Part shown: positions 32,277-42,656 of the stretch, in pieces
Layout: every line of letters begins with the position of its first letter
How positions within the stretch are numbered: the first letter of the stretch is position 1
Source of the DNA: DASUPK01 sp963774305
GTDB taxonomy: Bacteria; Actinomycetota; Thermoleophilia; Solirubrobacterales; 70-9
DNA: 64,000 nucleotides
Direction: 5' to 3'
NCBI GenBank assembly: GCA_963774305.1
Contig: CAVZEM010000010.1
Coordinates: forward strand, 62,001 to 126,000
Translations under genes and position numbers: made by a program
Notes under the pieces: model-generated
Told to the model about the DNA's origin: nothing
Databases searched by the model: none
What the model saw: the letters and a program-made list of their open reading frames with translations, nothing else

Positions 32277-33654
32277 TCACTCGATTCCGAAGCCTCCGCC
32301 AGAGCCGCCCCCACCTGACCCGGCCCTTCCGCCACCCGACGGCCCGCCGAACTCGCCTCCACTGCTGGTGGTTGATGACGAGGCGGAGCTGGCCGGCTCG
32401 ACTCCGAACTGGTGGCTCTTCTGTTGGGTAGGCGTGGGCTGTGGAGTGGATTCCTCCGCCGTCTTTACCGGCGGACCCGTGGGGTCAGTTGCGGGTTGCG
32501 CCACCTGGTCCCCCGTGGTGGTGGTAGGAGTCGGCTGCGCCGGCTTCTCCAGCGCTGCCTGATCTCCACGGGAGGCGCCGCCGATCCCGCCCGGATCCAC
32601 AACTCCGGTCGCGACACATGTGGCCCCACCCGCCGCTGTCGCGCCGCAGATCGCCAGGATCTTCGCGACGGCGGCCATTCCGGCACCGCGAGATCCACCC
32701 GCCGCCGCCACCGTCGCTGCATCCCCGCTCCCCCCGCCGCCGCGTGAGAGCAGCGAATATCCCGCCTCTCGGACCTTGTCCACCATCGCCCCCGCCCGCT
32801 CGGCGATCCACTCGTGTGGCCGCCCGCTCATCGACTGATGCAGAAGTGGCGCGGCGGGCATGAGCTCGAAGATCCTGCCCGGAATCGCCCGGTAGGCGCG
32901 CAGCTTGGCGCGACATGCCGCACAGCTCCTCAGGTGGAACTCGAGCGCCTCGGTCGAGCCGTTGGCGTCCTCGCCATCGGCCATCTCGGAGAGCGCTGCC
33001 GCGAGCTCATCACACCGGCGACCATGCTCGATGTCGGCGAAGACCTGCAGGAACCGCTTCCTGCCCTCCGCCATGCAGCGGTTGATCTTCGTATACGACC
33101 AGCCGGTGATTTCGCCGATCTCGGCATACGAGTATCCCTGCGCTTTGAGAGTGAGGGCGCGGACCTCCTGCGGCTTCAGCGCGTTCAGTGCCTCGCCGCT
33201 GCGGATGACCCGCTCGCGGCGGGCGAGGCGATCGTTTGGGTCCGGACTCTCCGGATGCGATCGAGTCGAGGGGATCTCGCTCGTCATCCTCATCAGACCT
33301 CGAAAGCCGCGGTGAGCCAAGGAGCCGCTCTCGCTGTCGACGCACCGCCAACGCTTCACGCTTGGTGACCGTCTGCATCCACCGCACGAGCGTGTCACCC
33401 TCGATCGGCGGCGCCTTGGTGAGCAGGATCTCAAGCGCGCGCTGATACGCGTCCTCGGCGTCGTCGGCGCAGATCGAGTAGCGGCGGGCCGTCCGACGAA
33501 AGACAGCGTCGTGCGTCTCTATAAGAGCGCTCGCCGCGCGGCGGCGCGACTCGGGGGAGGCGACTGCCTCTCCGGCCTCATCAATAGATCGAGCTTCGGC
33601 CCCCGCTCGACCGGTTGTTCCTCCCAACAAACCCAGACGCCTCACCTCCGACAC
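32277..33654 (-). pseudogene. sigma-70 family factor fused to an anti-sigma-like zinc finger and membrane tail, one frameshift
   Basis: Frame one (from ATG 33654) holds sigma region 2 (FRRTARRYSICADDAEDAYQ...LVRWMQTVTKREALAVRR). After about 33240 the text continues in the next frame with region 4 (LKPQEVRALTLKAQGYSYAEIGEITGW), then an HxxxCxxC zinc motif (FHLRSCAACRAKL) as in ZAS anti-sigma factors, a hydrophobic helix (VAKILAICGATAAGGATCVA) and a Pro/Thr/Gly-rich outer tail to 32277. About 459 residues if repaired. The frameshift near 33240 may be a sequencing error because both halves look intact. A sigma factor carrying its own anti-sigma and membrane anchor is the notable design. Confidence 0.75.
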
Positions 33655-33822
33655 ATCCAGATGAGGCGAAACCTGCCACTACTCGCCCCATTTCTCCAGA
33701 GGCCGTCTTCGCAATTTGCGCACCGGAGCTGTCGAATTCGCCGCAATTTGCGGGATCGATGCGCCACGAGATAGAGCCATGCCGCGCTTGCCGAGCCGAC
33801 CCGGTCCTGCGATAGTCACCGC

Positions 33823-34368
33823 GTGTCCGAAGGGAGGGGAACTCGTACAGCTGTGGCAATACTCGCCGCCCTGGCGTGCGCGCTGGTCGTGCCCGCGTCA
33901 GGGGTCGCCGGCAGCACGCCGGTCGACCTCGCCTCCAAGGGCAAGAAGACGAAGTTCGTCTTCCTGAAGGCGCGGGTCGGCTCCGACGGCGTCGTCACCC
34001 CCGGCCAGCCCGAGACGATCTCGATCTCGCGGATGGCGCCGAAGGCGCGGATCGCGGTCTTCATCGAGCCGCCCCCGACCACGCTGCAGTGCGGCGAGCT
34101 CTACTTCTGCGACGCGACGCCGGCCGGGCCGGCCCCGGGGTCCCCGCCGTTCGTGGCGAACGCGAAGGGCAGGGCCGTCCTCACCTTCGTCATGCCGGAC
34201 ACCTACTACCTGGAGACCGACCCGTTCAACCCGAAGATCCGCCAGCCGGTGACCTTCGCCGACCAGCAGCGGATCCACATCGACGTCGAGGGCGCGTCGA
34301 AGATCAAGAACGTGAAGCGCGAGAGCTTCGGCTTCGCGCGGGCGACGGTGCAGCGACCGACGTCCTAG
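33823..34368 (+). CDS. secreted protein of unknown function
   Basis: 181 residues from GTG 33823. Signal peptide (AVAILAALACALVVPASGVAG) is followed by a mature domain with two cysteines close together (QCGELYFC) and a strand-rich body (FVFLKARVGSDGVVTPG; AVLTFVMPDTYYLETDPF). No family recognised. It precedes the nucleotide-sugar enzyme gene at 34422 by 53 nt. Confidence 0.7.
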   Translation: MSEGRGTRTAVAILAALACALVVPASGVAGSTPVDLASKGKKTKFVFLKARVGSDGVVTPGQPETISISRMAPKARIAVFIEPPPTTLQCGELYFCDATPAGPAPGSPPFVANAKGRAVLTFVMPDTYYLETDPFNPKIRQPVTFADQQRIHIDVEGASKIKNVKRESFGFARATVQRPTS

Positions 34369-34421
34369 CTGCGATTCATCTCTCGCCGCTCCGCGGATCC
34401 GCAGCTATATTCGCCGATCTG

Positions 34422-35369
<948 letters not shown>

Positions 35370-35423
35370 CCGGCTCTCCCGTCGACGCTCGCCCCGCCTC
35401 GACAAGCGCGTAGCTTCCATCGT

Positions 35424-35664
35424 GTGTCCGAGGGAAATGTCGATCTGGTCAAGAGGGCGATGGAACTGATGAACCGCGCCGGCTCGGACTCGGAGGCCGC
35501 GGGCAAGCTGATCGAACTGATGGCGCCTGACGTCCGCATCGACATGAGCCGCAGGGTCTTCAACCCGGACGTCTACGAGGGGCATGCGGGACTTCGCCGG
35601 CTGGGCCAGGAGGTGGGCGAGGTCTGGGAGGAGTTCAAGATCGAACCCGAGCGGTTCGATCTGG
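35424..35664 (+). pseudogene. truncated SnoaL-like gene
   Basis: GTG 35424 opens MSEGNVDLVKRAMELMNRAG, clearly the start of a SnoaL-like protein related to the copies at 16.0-16.8 kb, and the match runs to EFKIEPERFDLDV. From there the frame crosses the start of the MarR gene and turns into Arg-rich sequence, so the second half of the fold is absent. A deletion joining this 5' half to the MarR gene is the simplest reading. TAGCTT lies 7 nt before the GTG. Confidence 0.6.
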
Positions 35665-36141
35665 ATGTCGTCCCGTCGAACCGAGAAGAGCAAGCTGATC
35701 GAGGAGCTCGTCCGCGAGTTTCGCGAGAGCGGGAACCAGGACAGCGCCTTCGACAACCTGGCCGCCCAGCGCCTCGGCGTCAACGACACGGACCTCCACT
35801 GCCTGAACATCATCGAGAACAGCGGCGGCCTCACCGCGGGGGAGCTGGCGGCGGAGGCCGGGCTGACAACCGGAGCGGTCACCGGCGTGATCGATCGCCT
35901 GGAGCGTGTCGGATTTGCGCGACGAGTCTCCGACCCGGAGGACCGCCGGCGCGTCAAGGTCGAGGTGACGCCGAAGTTCTACGCTCGCGCCGAGAAGATC
36001 TGGGGGCCGATGGCGCGAGACTGGTCCGCGGAGCTCTCCCGGCAGTTCAGCGCCGAGCAGCTGGAGCTGATCACCGCCTTCCTCCGTAGGACGAATGAGA
36101 TCAGCGGAAGACATCTGGACCGACTGAGGAGGATGAAGTGA
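35665..36141 (+). CDS. MarR-family transcriptional regulator
   Basis: Winged-helix regulator, 158 residues from ATG 35665. Recognition region: LTAGELAAEAGLTTGAVTG followed by VIDRLERVGFARRVSDPEDRRRVKVEVT, the classic MarR helix-wing with the DxRR wing. The frame is open further 5' but that part encodes the truncated SnoaL gene in another frame. Its stop overlaps the start of the PEP-mutase-like gene (36138), so the pair is probably an operon and that enzyme may be its target. Confidence 0.85.
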   Translation: MSSRRTEKSKLIEELVREFRESGNQDSAFDNLAAQRLGVNDTDLHCLNIIENSGGLTAGELAAEAGLTTGAVTGVIDRLERVGFARRVSDPEDRRRVKVEVTPKFYARAEKIWGPMARDWSAELSRQFSAEQLELITAFLRRTNEISGRHLDRLRRMK

Positions 36142-36938
36142 CACAGCAGCAGAAGGGGGAAGCGTTCCGCACGCTCCACGAGGGCGAGCCGTTCGTGATC
36201 CCCAATCCATGGGATGCCGGATCGGCCAAGGTTCTGGCAGGACTCGGCTTCAAGGCACTCGCCACCACCAGCAGCGGCTTTGCGTTCACCCTCGGGCGTC
36301 CGGACGGCGCCGTCAGCCTCGAAGAGGTCGTGGCCCACGTGGCCTCCCTGAGCGAGGCGACGGACCTGCCGGTCTCGGTCGACCTCGAGAACGGCTACGG
36401 CCCCGCCCCGGAGGACGCCGCAGGCGCGATCGCCGGCGTCGGGGACGCCGGCGCGGTCGGAGGCTCGATCGAGGACTACGACCGCGACGACGGGGAGCTC
36501 TACGAGCTCGAGCGCGCCGCCGAGCGAGTGGCGGCAGCCGCTGACGCCGCCCGAGCCTTCGACTTCCCCTTCACGCTGACGGCCCGTGCGGAGAACCACC
36601 TCCGCGGCAACCCGGACCTCGACGACACGATCGCCCGGCTGACCGCATACGCGGATGCGGGTGCCGACGTCCTCTACGCGCCGGGCCTGCTCACGGCGGA
36701 GGAGATCAGGACGGTCTGCGACGCCGTCTCGAAGCCCGTCAACGTCCTGGCCTTCGCCCGGCTCGGCCTGAGCTTTGCCGAGATCACGGAGGCCGGCGCC
36801 CAGCGCGTCAGCGTCGGCGGCGGGCTCGCCTGGGCGGCCACGGACGCCCTGATCGAGGCGGCGGAGCGGATCATCGACGCCGGCGACTTCTCGGGGACCG
36901 CCACGCCGGGGCGCGTCAAGGAGTGGCTCGGCCCCTAG
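36138..36938 (+). CDS. isocitrate lyase / PEP mutase superfamily enzyme
   Basis: TIM-barrel C-C or P-C bond enzyme. N-terminal FVIPNPWDAGSAKVLAGLGF, SVDLENGYG with the metal-binding acidic residue, and GGSIEDYD are typical of the oxaloacetate/2-methylisocitrate/PEP-mutase-like group. 266 residues, GTG 36138 overlapping the MarR stop. The KKCGH-type loop of true isocitrate lyase is not seen. Exact substrate unknown. Confidence 0.85.
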   Translation: MTQQQKGEAFRTLHEGEPFVIPNPWDAGSAKVLAGLGFKALATTSSGFAFTLGRPDGAVSLEEVVAHVASLSEATDLPVSVDLENGYGPAPEDAAGAIAGVGDAGAVGGSIEDYDRDDGELYELERAAERVAAAADAARAFDFPFTLTARAENHLRGNPDLDDTIARLTAYADAGADVLYAPGLLTAEEIRTVCDAVSKPVNVLAFARLGLSFAEITEAGAQRVSVGGGLAWAATDALIEAAERIIDAGDFSGTATPGRVKEWLGP

Positions 36939-36944
36939 GCGGCG

Positions 36945-37823
36945 CTACTTCGCCGGTACGTCGGTCGGCATCTTCACCTGCCGGCCGATCAGCTTCGAGA
37001 AGGTGCGGTCAGGGAGTGTGCCCTTGAGCCGCGCGGCGATCTTGGCGTCCCTGCCGACCAGGTAGCGGTACTTCGGGTTGTCCTCGCGGATCGCCGTGTG
37101 GATCGCCTTCGCGACCTTCTCGGGCGGGATGCCGCGGCTCGCGGTCTCCGTCAGGACCTCGTCCATGCGCTGGAGCTGCCTGCCGTAGAGCCGCTTCGCG
37201 GTCGGCGAGAGCTTCGCTGTCTGCTCGTCGATCGTCTGGGCGCCCTTCGACCAGATCGGGGTGTCGATGCTGCCGGGTTCGATCACGACCACGTCGATGC
37301 CCCATGGCGCCAGCTCCTGGCGCAGCGACTCGCCGAGGGCCTCGACCGCGAACTTGGACGTGTTGTAAGGCGACATGAACGGACTCGCGATCCGGCCGCC
37401 GATCGAGGCGATGAAGACGATCGTTCCTGGCGCCTTGCGGATCATGGGCAGGAACGCCTGCGTGACGGCGACCTGGCCGACCAGGTTCACCTCGAGCACG
37501 TTGCGCAGGACGTCCAGGTCCATGGTCTCCACCGGGCCGCCGTCGCCGACTCCCGCGTTGTTGACGAGCCCGACCAGGCCGTCCTTTCCGACCGCACGCT
37601 GGATCTTGTCCTTGGCCGCCTTGATCGAGCGCTCCTTGGTCACGTCGAGCGTGATCGGGGTGAGCCGGTCCGAGGCCTCCTCAGCAAGCGCCTTGGCGTC
37701 CGCCTGCTTGCGGACGCCGGCGAACACGCGATAGCCCTTCTGGTCGAGGAGAAGCGCGGTGGCGCGCCCGATTCCGCTTGAGGCCCCGGTGACCACGACT
37801 GCGCCACTTTCGTTGCCGGCCAT
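36945..37823 (-). CDS. short-chain dehydrogenase/reductase
   Basis: Classical SDR, 292 residues. Cofactor motif VVVTGASSGIGRATALLL, NNAG at LVNNAGVGDGG, catalytic Ser in FIASIGGRIAS and YNTSK as the YxxxK pair. The acceptor-strand arginine after the first beta-alpha unit (AGVRKQAD) favours NADPH. A basic C-terminal extension of about 40 residues follows the core. Substrate unknown; similar proteins reduce retinoid- or steroid-like carbonyls. Convergent with the PEP-mutase-like gene. Confidence 0.88.
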   Translation of the reverse strand: MAGNESGAVVVTGASSGIGRATALLLDQKGYRVFAGVRKQADAKALAEEASDRLTPITLDVTKERSIKAAKDKIQRAVGKDGLVGLVNNAGVGDGGPVETMDLDVLRNVLEVNLVGQVAVTQAFLPMIRKAPGTIVFIASIGGRIASPFMSPYNTSKFAVEALGESLRQELAPWGIDVVVIEPGSIDTPIWSKGAQTIDEQTAKLSPTAKRLYGRQLQRMDEVLTETASRGIPPEKVAKAIHTAIREDNPKYRYLVGRDAKIAARLKGTLPDRTFSKLIGRQVKMPTDVPAK

Positions 37824-37871
37824 CTCGGGGGGACACTACCGAAGCCGATCCAGCCGCTAGCTTGCCCCGCT

Positions 37872-38963
37872 GTGAACGCCTCGGTGCTCGCCGTCGTCGG
37901 CGCGCGACCCAACTTCGTCAAGTCGGCTCCGGTGATCGCCGCCCTGGAGCAGGTCGAGGGGATCTCGGTTCGCCTCCTGCACACGGGCCAGCACTACGAC
38001 CGGGCTCTCTCGGACGGCTTCATCGAGCGACTCGGGATGCGCGAGCCCGACGCCAATCTCGGAGTCGGCTCCGGGACCCACGGACAGCAGACGGCGGCGG
38101 CACTGACCGGCGTCGAGGCCGACCTGATGGAGCATCCGGCGGACCTCGTCCTGGTCGCCGGCGACGTCAACTCCACCCTCGCGGCAGCCCTGGCGGCCAC
38201 CAAGCTCCACGTCGGCGTCGCCCACATCGAGTCGGGGCTGCGTTCCGGCGACTGGGAGATGCCCGAGGAGGTGAACCGGGTCGTCACCGACCGGATCTCC
38301 GACGTCCTGCTCTGCACCTCCCCGGACGCCGTCGACAACCTGGCCGGCGAGGGGATCCTCGGGGACGGGGTCCAGCTGGTCGGCAACACGATGATCGACA
38401 GCCTCTTCCGGCTGTTGGAGGACGTGAACCGGCCGGCGGTCCTCGGGCGCAACGCCGTGAAGAGCCGCGAATTCGTGCTCGTCACCCTGCACCGGCCGGC
38501 GCTGGTCGACGACCCGGAGAGCCTGGGGGCGACGATGAAGGTCCTCGCCGGCCTCTCCGACTCGATCCCGGTGATCTTCCCGGTCCACCCCCGCACCCGG
38601 GCGCGGCTGGAGGGCTCCGGCGCCGGCTGGGGCAAGGTGATGCTGACTCCGCCGATGGACTACGACGACTTCATTGCGCTGGAGGCCGAGGCTCGCCTGG
38701 TGATCACCGACTCGGGCGGCGTCCAGGAGGAGACCAGCGTGCTCGGCACCCCGTGCCTCACCTACCGCACCACCACCGAGCGGCCGATCACCATCGAGCT
38801 GGGCACGAACGAGCTCGTGGGCGTCGACCCCACCGCCCTGAGCGAAGCCGCAGAGCGCTCCCTGACCGCGGACTTGCCCGAGAAGCCGCCCGAGATCCCG
38901 CTCTGGGACGGCAAGGCAGGGCCCCGCGCGGCGGCCGCGATCGAGTCGTTCCTCGCTCGCTGA
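37872..38963 (+). CDS. wecB: UDP-N-acetylglucosamine 2-epimerase (non-hydrolysing)
   Basis: Interconverts UDP-GlcNAc and UDP-ManNAc for surface glycans. VVGARPNFVKSAPVIAAL opening, LLHTGQHYDRALSDGF, HIESGLRSGDWEMPEEVNR, LVTLHRPALVDD and ITDSGGVQEETSVLGTPCL are all family blocks in order. 363 residues, GTG 37872 eight nucleotides after TAGCTT. Divergent from the SDR gene. Confidence 0.93.
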   Translation: MNASVLAVVGARPNFVKSAPVIAALEQVEGISVRLLHTGQHYDRALSDGFIERLGMREPDANLGVGSGTHGQQTAAALTGVEADLMEHPADLVLVAGDVNSTLAAALAATKLHVGVAHIESGLRSGDWEMPEEVNRVVTDRISDVLLCTSPDAVDNLAGEGILGDGVQLVGNTMIDSLFRLLEDVNRPAVLGRNAVKSREFVLVTLHRPALVDDPESLGATMKVLAGLSDSIPVIFPVHPRTRARLEGSGAGWGKVMLTPPMDYDDFIALEAEARLVITDSGGVQEETSVLGTPCLTYRTTTERPITIELGTNELVGVDPTALSEAAERSLTADLPEKPPEIPLWDGKAGPRAAAAIESFLAR

Positions 38964-39030
38964 ACGGGCGGATTCGCCCATTTCGGATAAGCGTGCAGGA
39001 GGCGTCAGGGCCCGAGCGAATGCCCGCACC

Positions 39031-39549
39031 ATGAAGACCGCAAGCCGCACCCTGGTCAAGTCGCCGCCCGAGGTCTGGGAGCAGCTGGACCATCCCGGCC
39101 GCATGCAGGGCCTCATGTCGGCCCTGGTCGGGCACGCGACCGACGTCACGGTCTACGAGCGCGAGGAGGAGTCGAGGCTCGCCTGGAAGGCGATTCCCGA
39201 CGACGCCTGGATCAAGGTCGAGATCGCCGAGAAGGGCTGGGGAACGAACGTCAGCGTCACCGCCGAGAACGGCTCCGAGCCGACCAAGCTCGAGGGCTGG
39301 CTCGACGCCGTGATCGACGAGCTGGCCACCCCCACCAAGCGTCCCTTCGGGGGGATGGGCGAGGCGCAGGAGCCGGAGTCCCCGCCCGAGACCCCGCAGC
39401 CCGAGATCGCCGTGGTCGAGGAGACCCCTGCCGAGCCCGAACCCGAGCCGGAGCCCGAACCCGAGCCGGAGCCCGAGCAGCCGGTGGCGGAGGAGCCTCC
39501 CGCGCCCGAGCCGAAGAAGAAGAAGCGCCGCCGCTTTTTCGGGTTCTGA
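39031..39549 (+). CDS. SRPBCC-like protein with (PE)n linker and basic tail
   Basis: 172 residues. The first about 95 (MKTASRTLVKSPPEVWEQLD...) look like a short START/SRPBCC domain with the typical EVWEQL helix. Then comes an acidic Pro-Glu stretch (PEPEPEPEPEPEPEPE about residues 131-146) and a Lys/Arg cluster KKKKRRRFFGF at the extreme C-terminus. Function unknown. The acidic linker plus basic tip may bind nucleic acid or membrane. The PE run is at the DNA level a short GAGCCC-type tandem repeat. Confidence 0.72.
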   Translation: MKTASRTLVKSPPEVWEQLDHPGRMQGLMSALVGHATDVTVYEREEESRLAWKAIPDDAWIKVEIAEKGWGTNVSVTAENGSEPTKLEGWLDAVIDELATPTKRPFGGMGEAQEPESPPETPQPEIAVVEETPAEPEPEPEPEPEPEPEQPVAEEPPAPEPKKKKRRRFFGF

Positions 39550-39551
39550 AC

Positions 39552-39898
39552 CGCGTCTACGTCATCGAGCTCGATCGCTCGGCCGGCCGCAGGCGCGACC
39601 CCCGGATCCCGTGGGTCTACGTGGGCTCGAGTGCGCGCAGCCCCGAGGAGCGCTTCGCCCAGCACCTGCGCGGCTACAAGTCGGCGCGCCTCGTGAAGCG
39701 CCACGCCCTCCGGCTGCGGCCCGACCTCTACGACGACCTGGGCACCTTCAGGGGATCGAAGACGGCCTGCCGCGCCGAGACCGAAGCGGGCCCGGGAGCT
39801 CGCGACTGCGGCTTCGTCGCCCATAGCGACGGCATCTCCTATGGGAAGCGCGCGAAGGAGACTGGGACGAATGGGACGCGGAGCGGCTCGACCTGTGA
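39552..39898 (+). pseudogene. small GIY-YIG-like gene, frameshifted and without clear start
   Basis: Frame from 39552 reads VYVIELDRSAGRRRDPRIPW then VYVGSSARSPEERFAQHLRGYK, a GIY-YIG-nuclease-like layout (two VYV strands). After about 39780 the frame becomes unlike protein; a later frame ends EGDWDEWDAERLDL with a stop at 39896. No ATG/GTG precedes the homologous part; only CTG right at the stop of the previous gene. Either decayed or hit by two indels. Confidence 0.5.
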
Positions 39899-40921
39899 TC
39901 GCGCATGTCGATGCAGCGACGGCGGAGCTCTCCGAGTCGTCGTTCCAGCCACTGACGCCGCTGCGCTGCGCCCAGCTGCTTCGCGGTGAGCTGGGCTTCT
40001 GGGTCGCCGAGTCACATCGACCAGCTCGATCCGCCTCCGTCCTACGGGCTCTTCGCCCACGTCGGCTCGATGCTCTCGTGGAGCGCGTGGAGTCCCAGGC
40101 CGAATACTGAGTGTGCAAGATCTTCGGGGATGAAGACTTCGTCCTCGAGGACTCCGACGCTGAGCCACGGCTTCGCGACGACTTGCCGGAACCGTCACCG
40201 GCGACGCTCGCCGTGGTGCTGCAGGGCCTCGCTCCGCGCACCCCGTGACAATCGGTGCCGGAACGTGATCACCTCGAGAATAGTTTCCCGGGATCGGGCA
40301 GACTTCGCCCGCGTCCGAGCGCGGCTCCGACGCCTCGCCGAAGGCGCCGAGTCTCGGCTTCGCACTCGAAGGTCAACCGTAACGGCAGCGGCCACCGACG
40401 CGGGACGATGCCGGGGACGGTGACGCAGTAGCCTGCCCGTCGAGATGTTGATCACGCTGGTGACTCGCGCTCGGACTGGACGACGGAGCAATCATCGGCG
40501 AACACGCGTACGAAGGTGGCGTCCATCACGTCCGCGAACGGCGAGCGGTCGCCCGATCCGGGAGCTCGAGGGTCGACGGGCGTGGTCGTCGCTGATCGAC
40601 ACCGTCTCCGGGGCTCCCGGAGGGCTCGAGGCCTCTAGGCGGACCGCGCTCGCCGACGGCGGACGCTGCCGCTTCTCCGACGAGGGCCGCCGGCGAGGGC
40701 CCGGCCGGCACAACATCGGCGGGTCAGCCGAGGCACGGCGCCCTGGAGGAGCTCGCCCAGCTCCTCGCTGACGGCCTGAGGTGCCGATCCAGCGCACCTG
40801 ACCCGCTCGAGGACGTCAGGCGCCGCTCTCACCGACCTTCAGACGAAGCCTACCCAGGGCAAGCTCGCCGTCGCGGTCGCTCCGTAACGCTCTCGGCGAG
40901 CTCCGTATCTATCCTTGCCTC
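39899..40921. other. 1.0-kb degenerate region without an intact gene
   Basis: No convincing gene, RNA or repeat. Short pieces of protein-like text appear in changing plus-strand frames, for example ELGFWVAE then SHIDQLDPPPSYGLFAHVG near 39990-40060, and FGDEDFVLEDSDAEPRL near 40120-40160, each closed by stops. This looks like one or two decayed genes or indel-rich sequence. The last 100 nt hold the promoter side of the mutase gene (TATCTAT at 40907). Confidence 0.5.
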
Positions 40922-42643
40922 ATGGCCACCAGGCCCAAGGACGAGGCAGAACCAAAGGGGACCGACGCCACGAAGACGAACGGCGCGCCCGAGGCCGAGC
41001 AGACGGCCTGCCGTCGATGAGGACCTCCATCGCTACATCGCGCCCGTGCTTCCCGAGGAGGAGCGCGAGGACCCCGTGATCACCGACTCCGGGATCGAGA
41101 TCAAGCGCCTCTACGAAGAGGACGACGTCAAGCCGGGCCTGCAGGAGCGCCTCGGCGAGCCTGGCGAGTACCCCTTCACGCGCGGCATCCATCCCGGCAT
41201 GTACCGCGACCGGCTCTGGACGATGCGCCAGTACGCCGGCTTCGCCAGCCCCGAGGACACCAACGAGCGCTACCGCTACCTGACCGAGCACGGCTCGACC
41301 GGCCTCTCGATGGCCTTCGACCTCCCCACCCAGCTCGGCCGCGACTCGGACGACCCGCTCTGCCAGGGCGAGGTCGGCCGCACCGGCGTCCCGATCGACA
41401 CGATCGAGGACATGCGGATCTGCTTCGACCAGATCTCGCTTGCGGAGGTCTCGACCTCGATGACGATCAACGCTCCGGCCGCCATCCTGCTGCTGCTCTA
41501 CGAGCTGGTGGGCGAGGAGCAGGACGTCCCGTCGACGGAGCTGCGCGGCACGGTCCAGAACGACGTGCTCAAGGAATACATCTCGCGCGGCAACTACATC
41601 TACCCGCCCGAGCCGACGATGCGGCTGACGACCGACATCTTCGCCTACTGCGACGAGAACGTCCCGAAGTGGAACACGATCTCGATCAGCGGCTACCACA
41701 TGCGCGAGAAGGGCTGCTCGGCCGTTCAGGAGGTGGCCTTCACCCTCGCCAACGCGATCGCCTACGTCGAGGCAGGGATCGACGCCGGGCTCGACGTCAA
41801 CAAGTTCGGCCAGCGGCTCGCCTTCTTCTTCAATGGCCACAACAACGTCTTCCAGGAGATCGCCAAGTTCCGGGCGGTCCGCCGGATGTGGGCCAAGATC
41901 ATGCGGGACCGCTTCGGCGCGACCGACGAGAAGGCGCAGATGATCCGCTTCCACACCCAGACCGGCGGGGTCACCCTCCAGGCCCAGCAGCCGGAGGTCA
42001 ACATCATCCGGGTCGCTCTGCAGGGATTCGCCGCGGTCGCCGGCGGGACCCAGTCCCTGCACACCAACGGCTTCGACGAGGCGCTGGCGCTGCCCACCGA
42101 GCGCTCCGCTCGGATCGCGCTCCGCACCCAGCAGGTGCTCGCCCACGAGTCCGGCGTCGCGGACACGGTCGATCCCTTCGCCGGCTCCTACTTCATCGAG
42201 TCGCTCACCGACGAGGTCGAGGAGCGCTCCTGGGAGCTGATGCAGAAGGTCGAGGACCTCGGCGGCTCGGTCAACGCGCTCGAGTTCATGCAGCGCGAGA
42301 TCGAGGAGTCGGCGAACTCAGCTACCACGAGCGCTACCGCACCGGCCAGGACATCATCGTCGGCGTCAACAAGTACGTCACCGACGTGGTCGACGACGTC
42401 GACATCCTCAAGGTCGACCCCGAGGCCGAGAAGCGCCAGCTCGCGCGATTGAAGAAGTTCAAGGAGGCCCGCGACCAGGCCGAACTCGACCAGCGGCTCC
42501 AGTCCCTACGCGACGTCGCCCAGGGCGAGGGCAACCTGCTGCCTCCCATCAAGGAGGCGCTGCGGGTCGGCGGCTCCATCGGCGACGTCTGCAACGCGAT
42601 GCGCGACGTCTTCGGCGAGTACCGCGGCGGCGCGTTCTTCTAG
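40922..42643 (+). pseudogene. methylmalonyl-CoA mutase large-subunit catalytic domain, two frameshifts
   Basis: Encodes the substrate-binding TIM-barrel of a B12-dependent acyl-CoA mutase without the cobalamin-binding domain (two-gene type). Text such as YPFTRGIHPGMYRDRLWTMR, FDLPTQLGRDSD, NFN/ISGYHMREKGCSA and FHTQTGGVTLQAQQPE is highly conserved. The beginning (MATRPKDEAEPKG, ATG 40922) is one frame off the body, which starts near 41001, and near 42318 the frame shifts again before SYHERYRTGQDIIVGVNKY and the end GGAFF at 42643. Both breaks look like single indels in an otherwise perfect gene. It would turn methylmalonyl-CoA into succinyl-CoA. Confidence 0.82.
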
Positions 42644-42656
42644 GCCGCCGCTCGGT

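Noticed and set aside
39421..39480. Tandem repeat as a mobile or VNTR element
   Set aside because: The GAGCCC-type repeat simply encodes the (PE)n linker of the 39031 protein; short and in frame.
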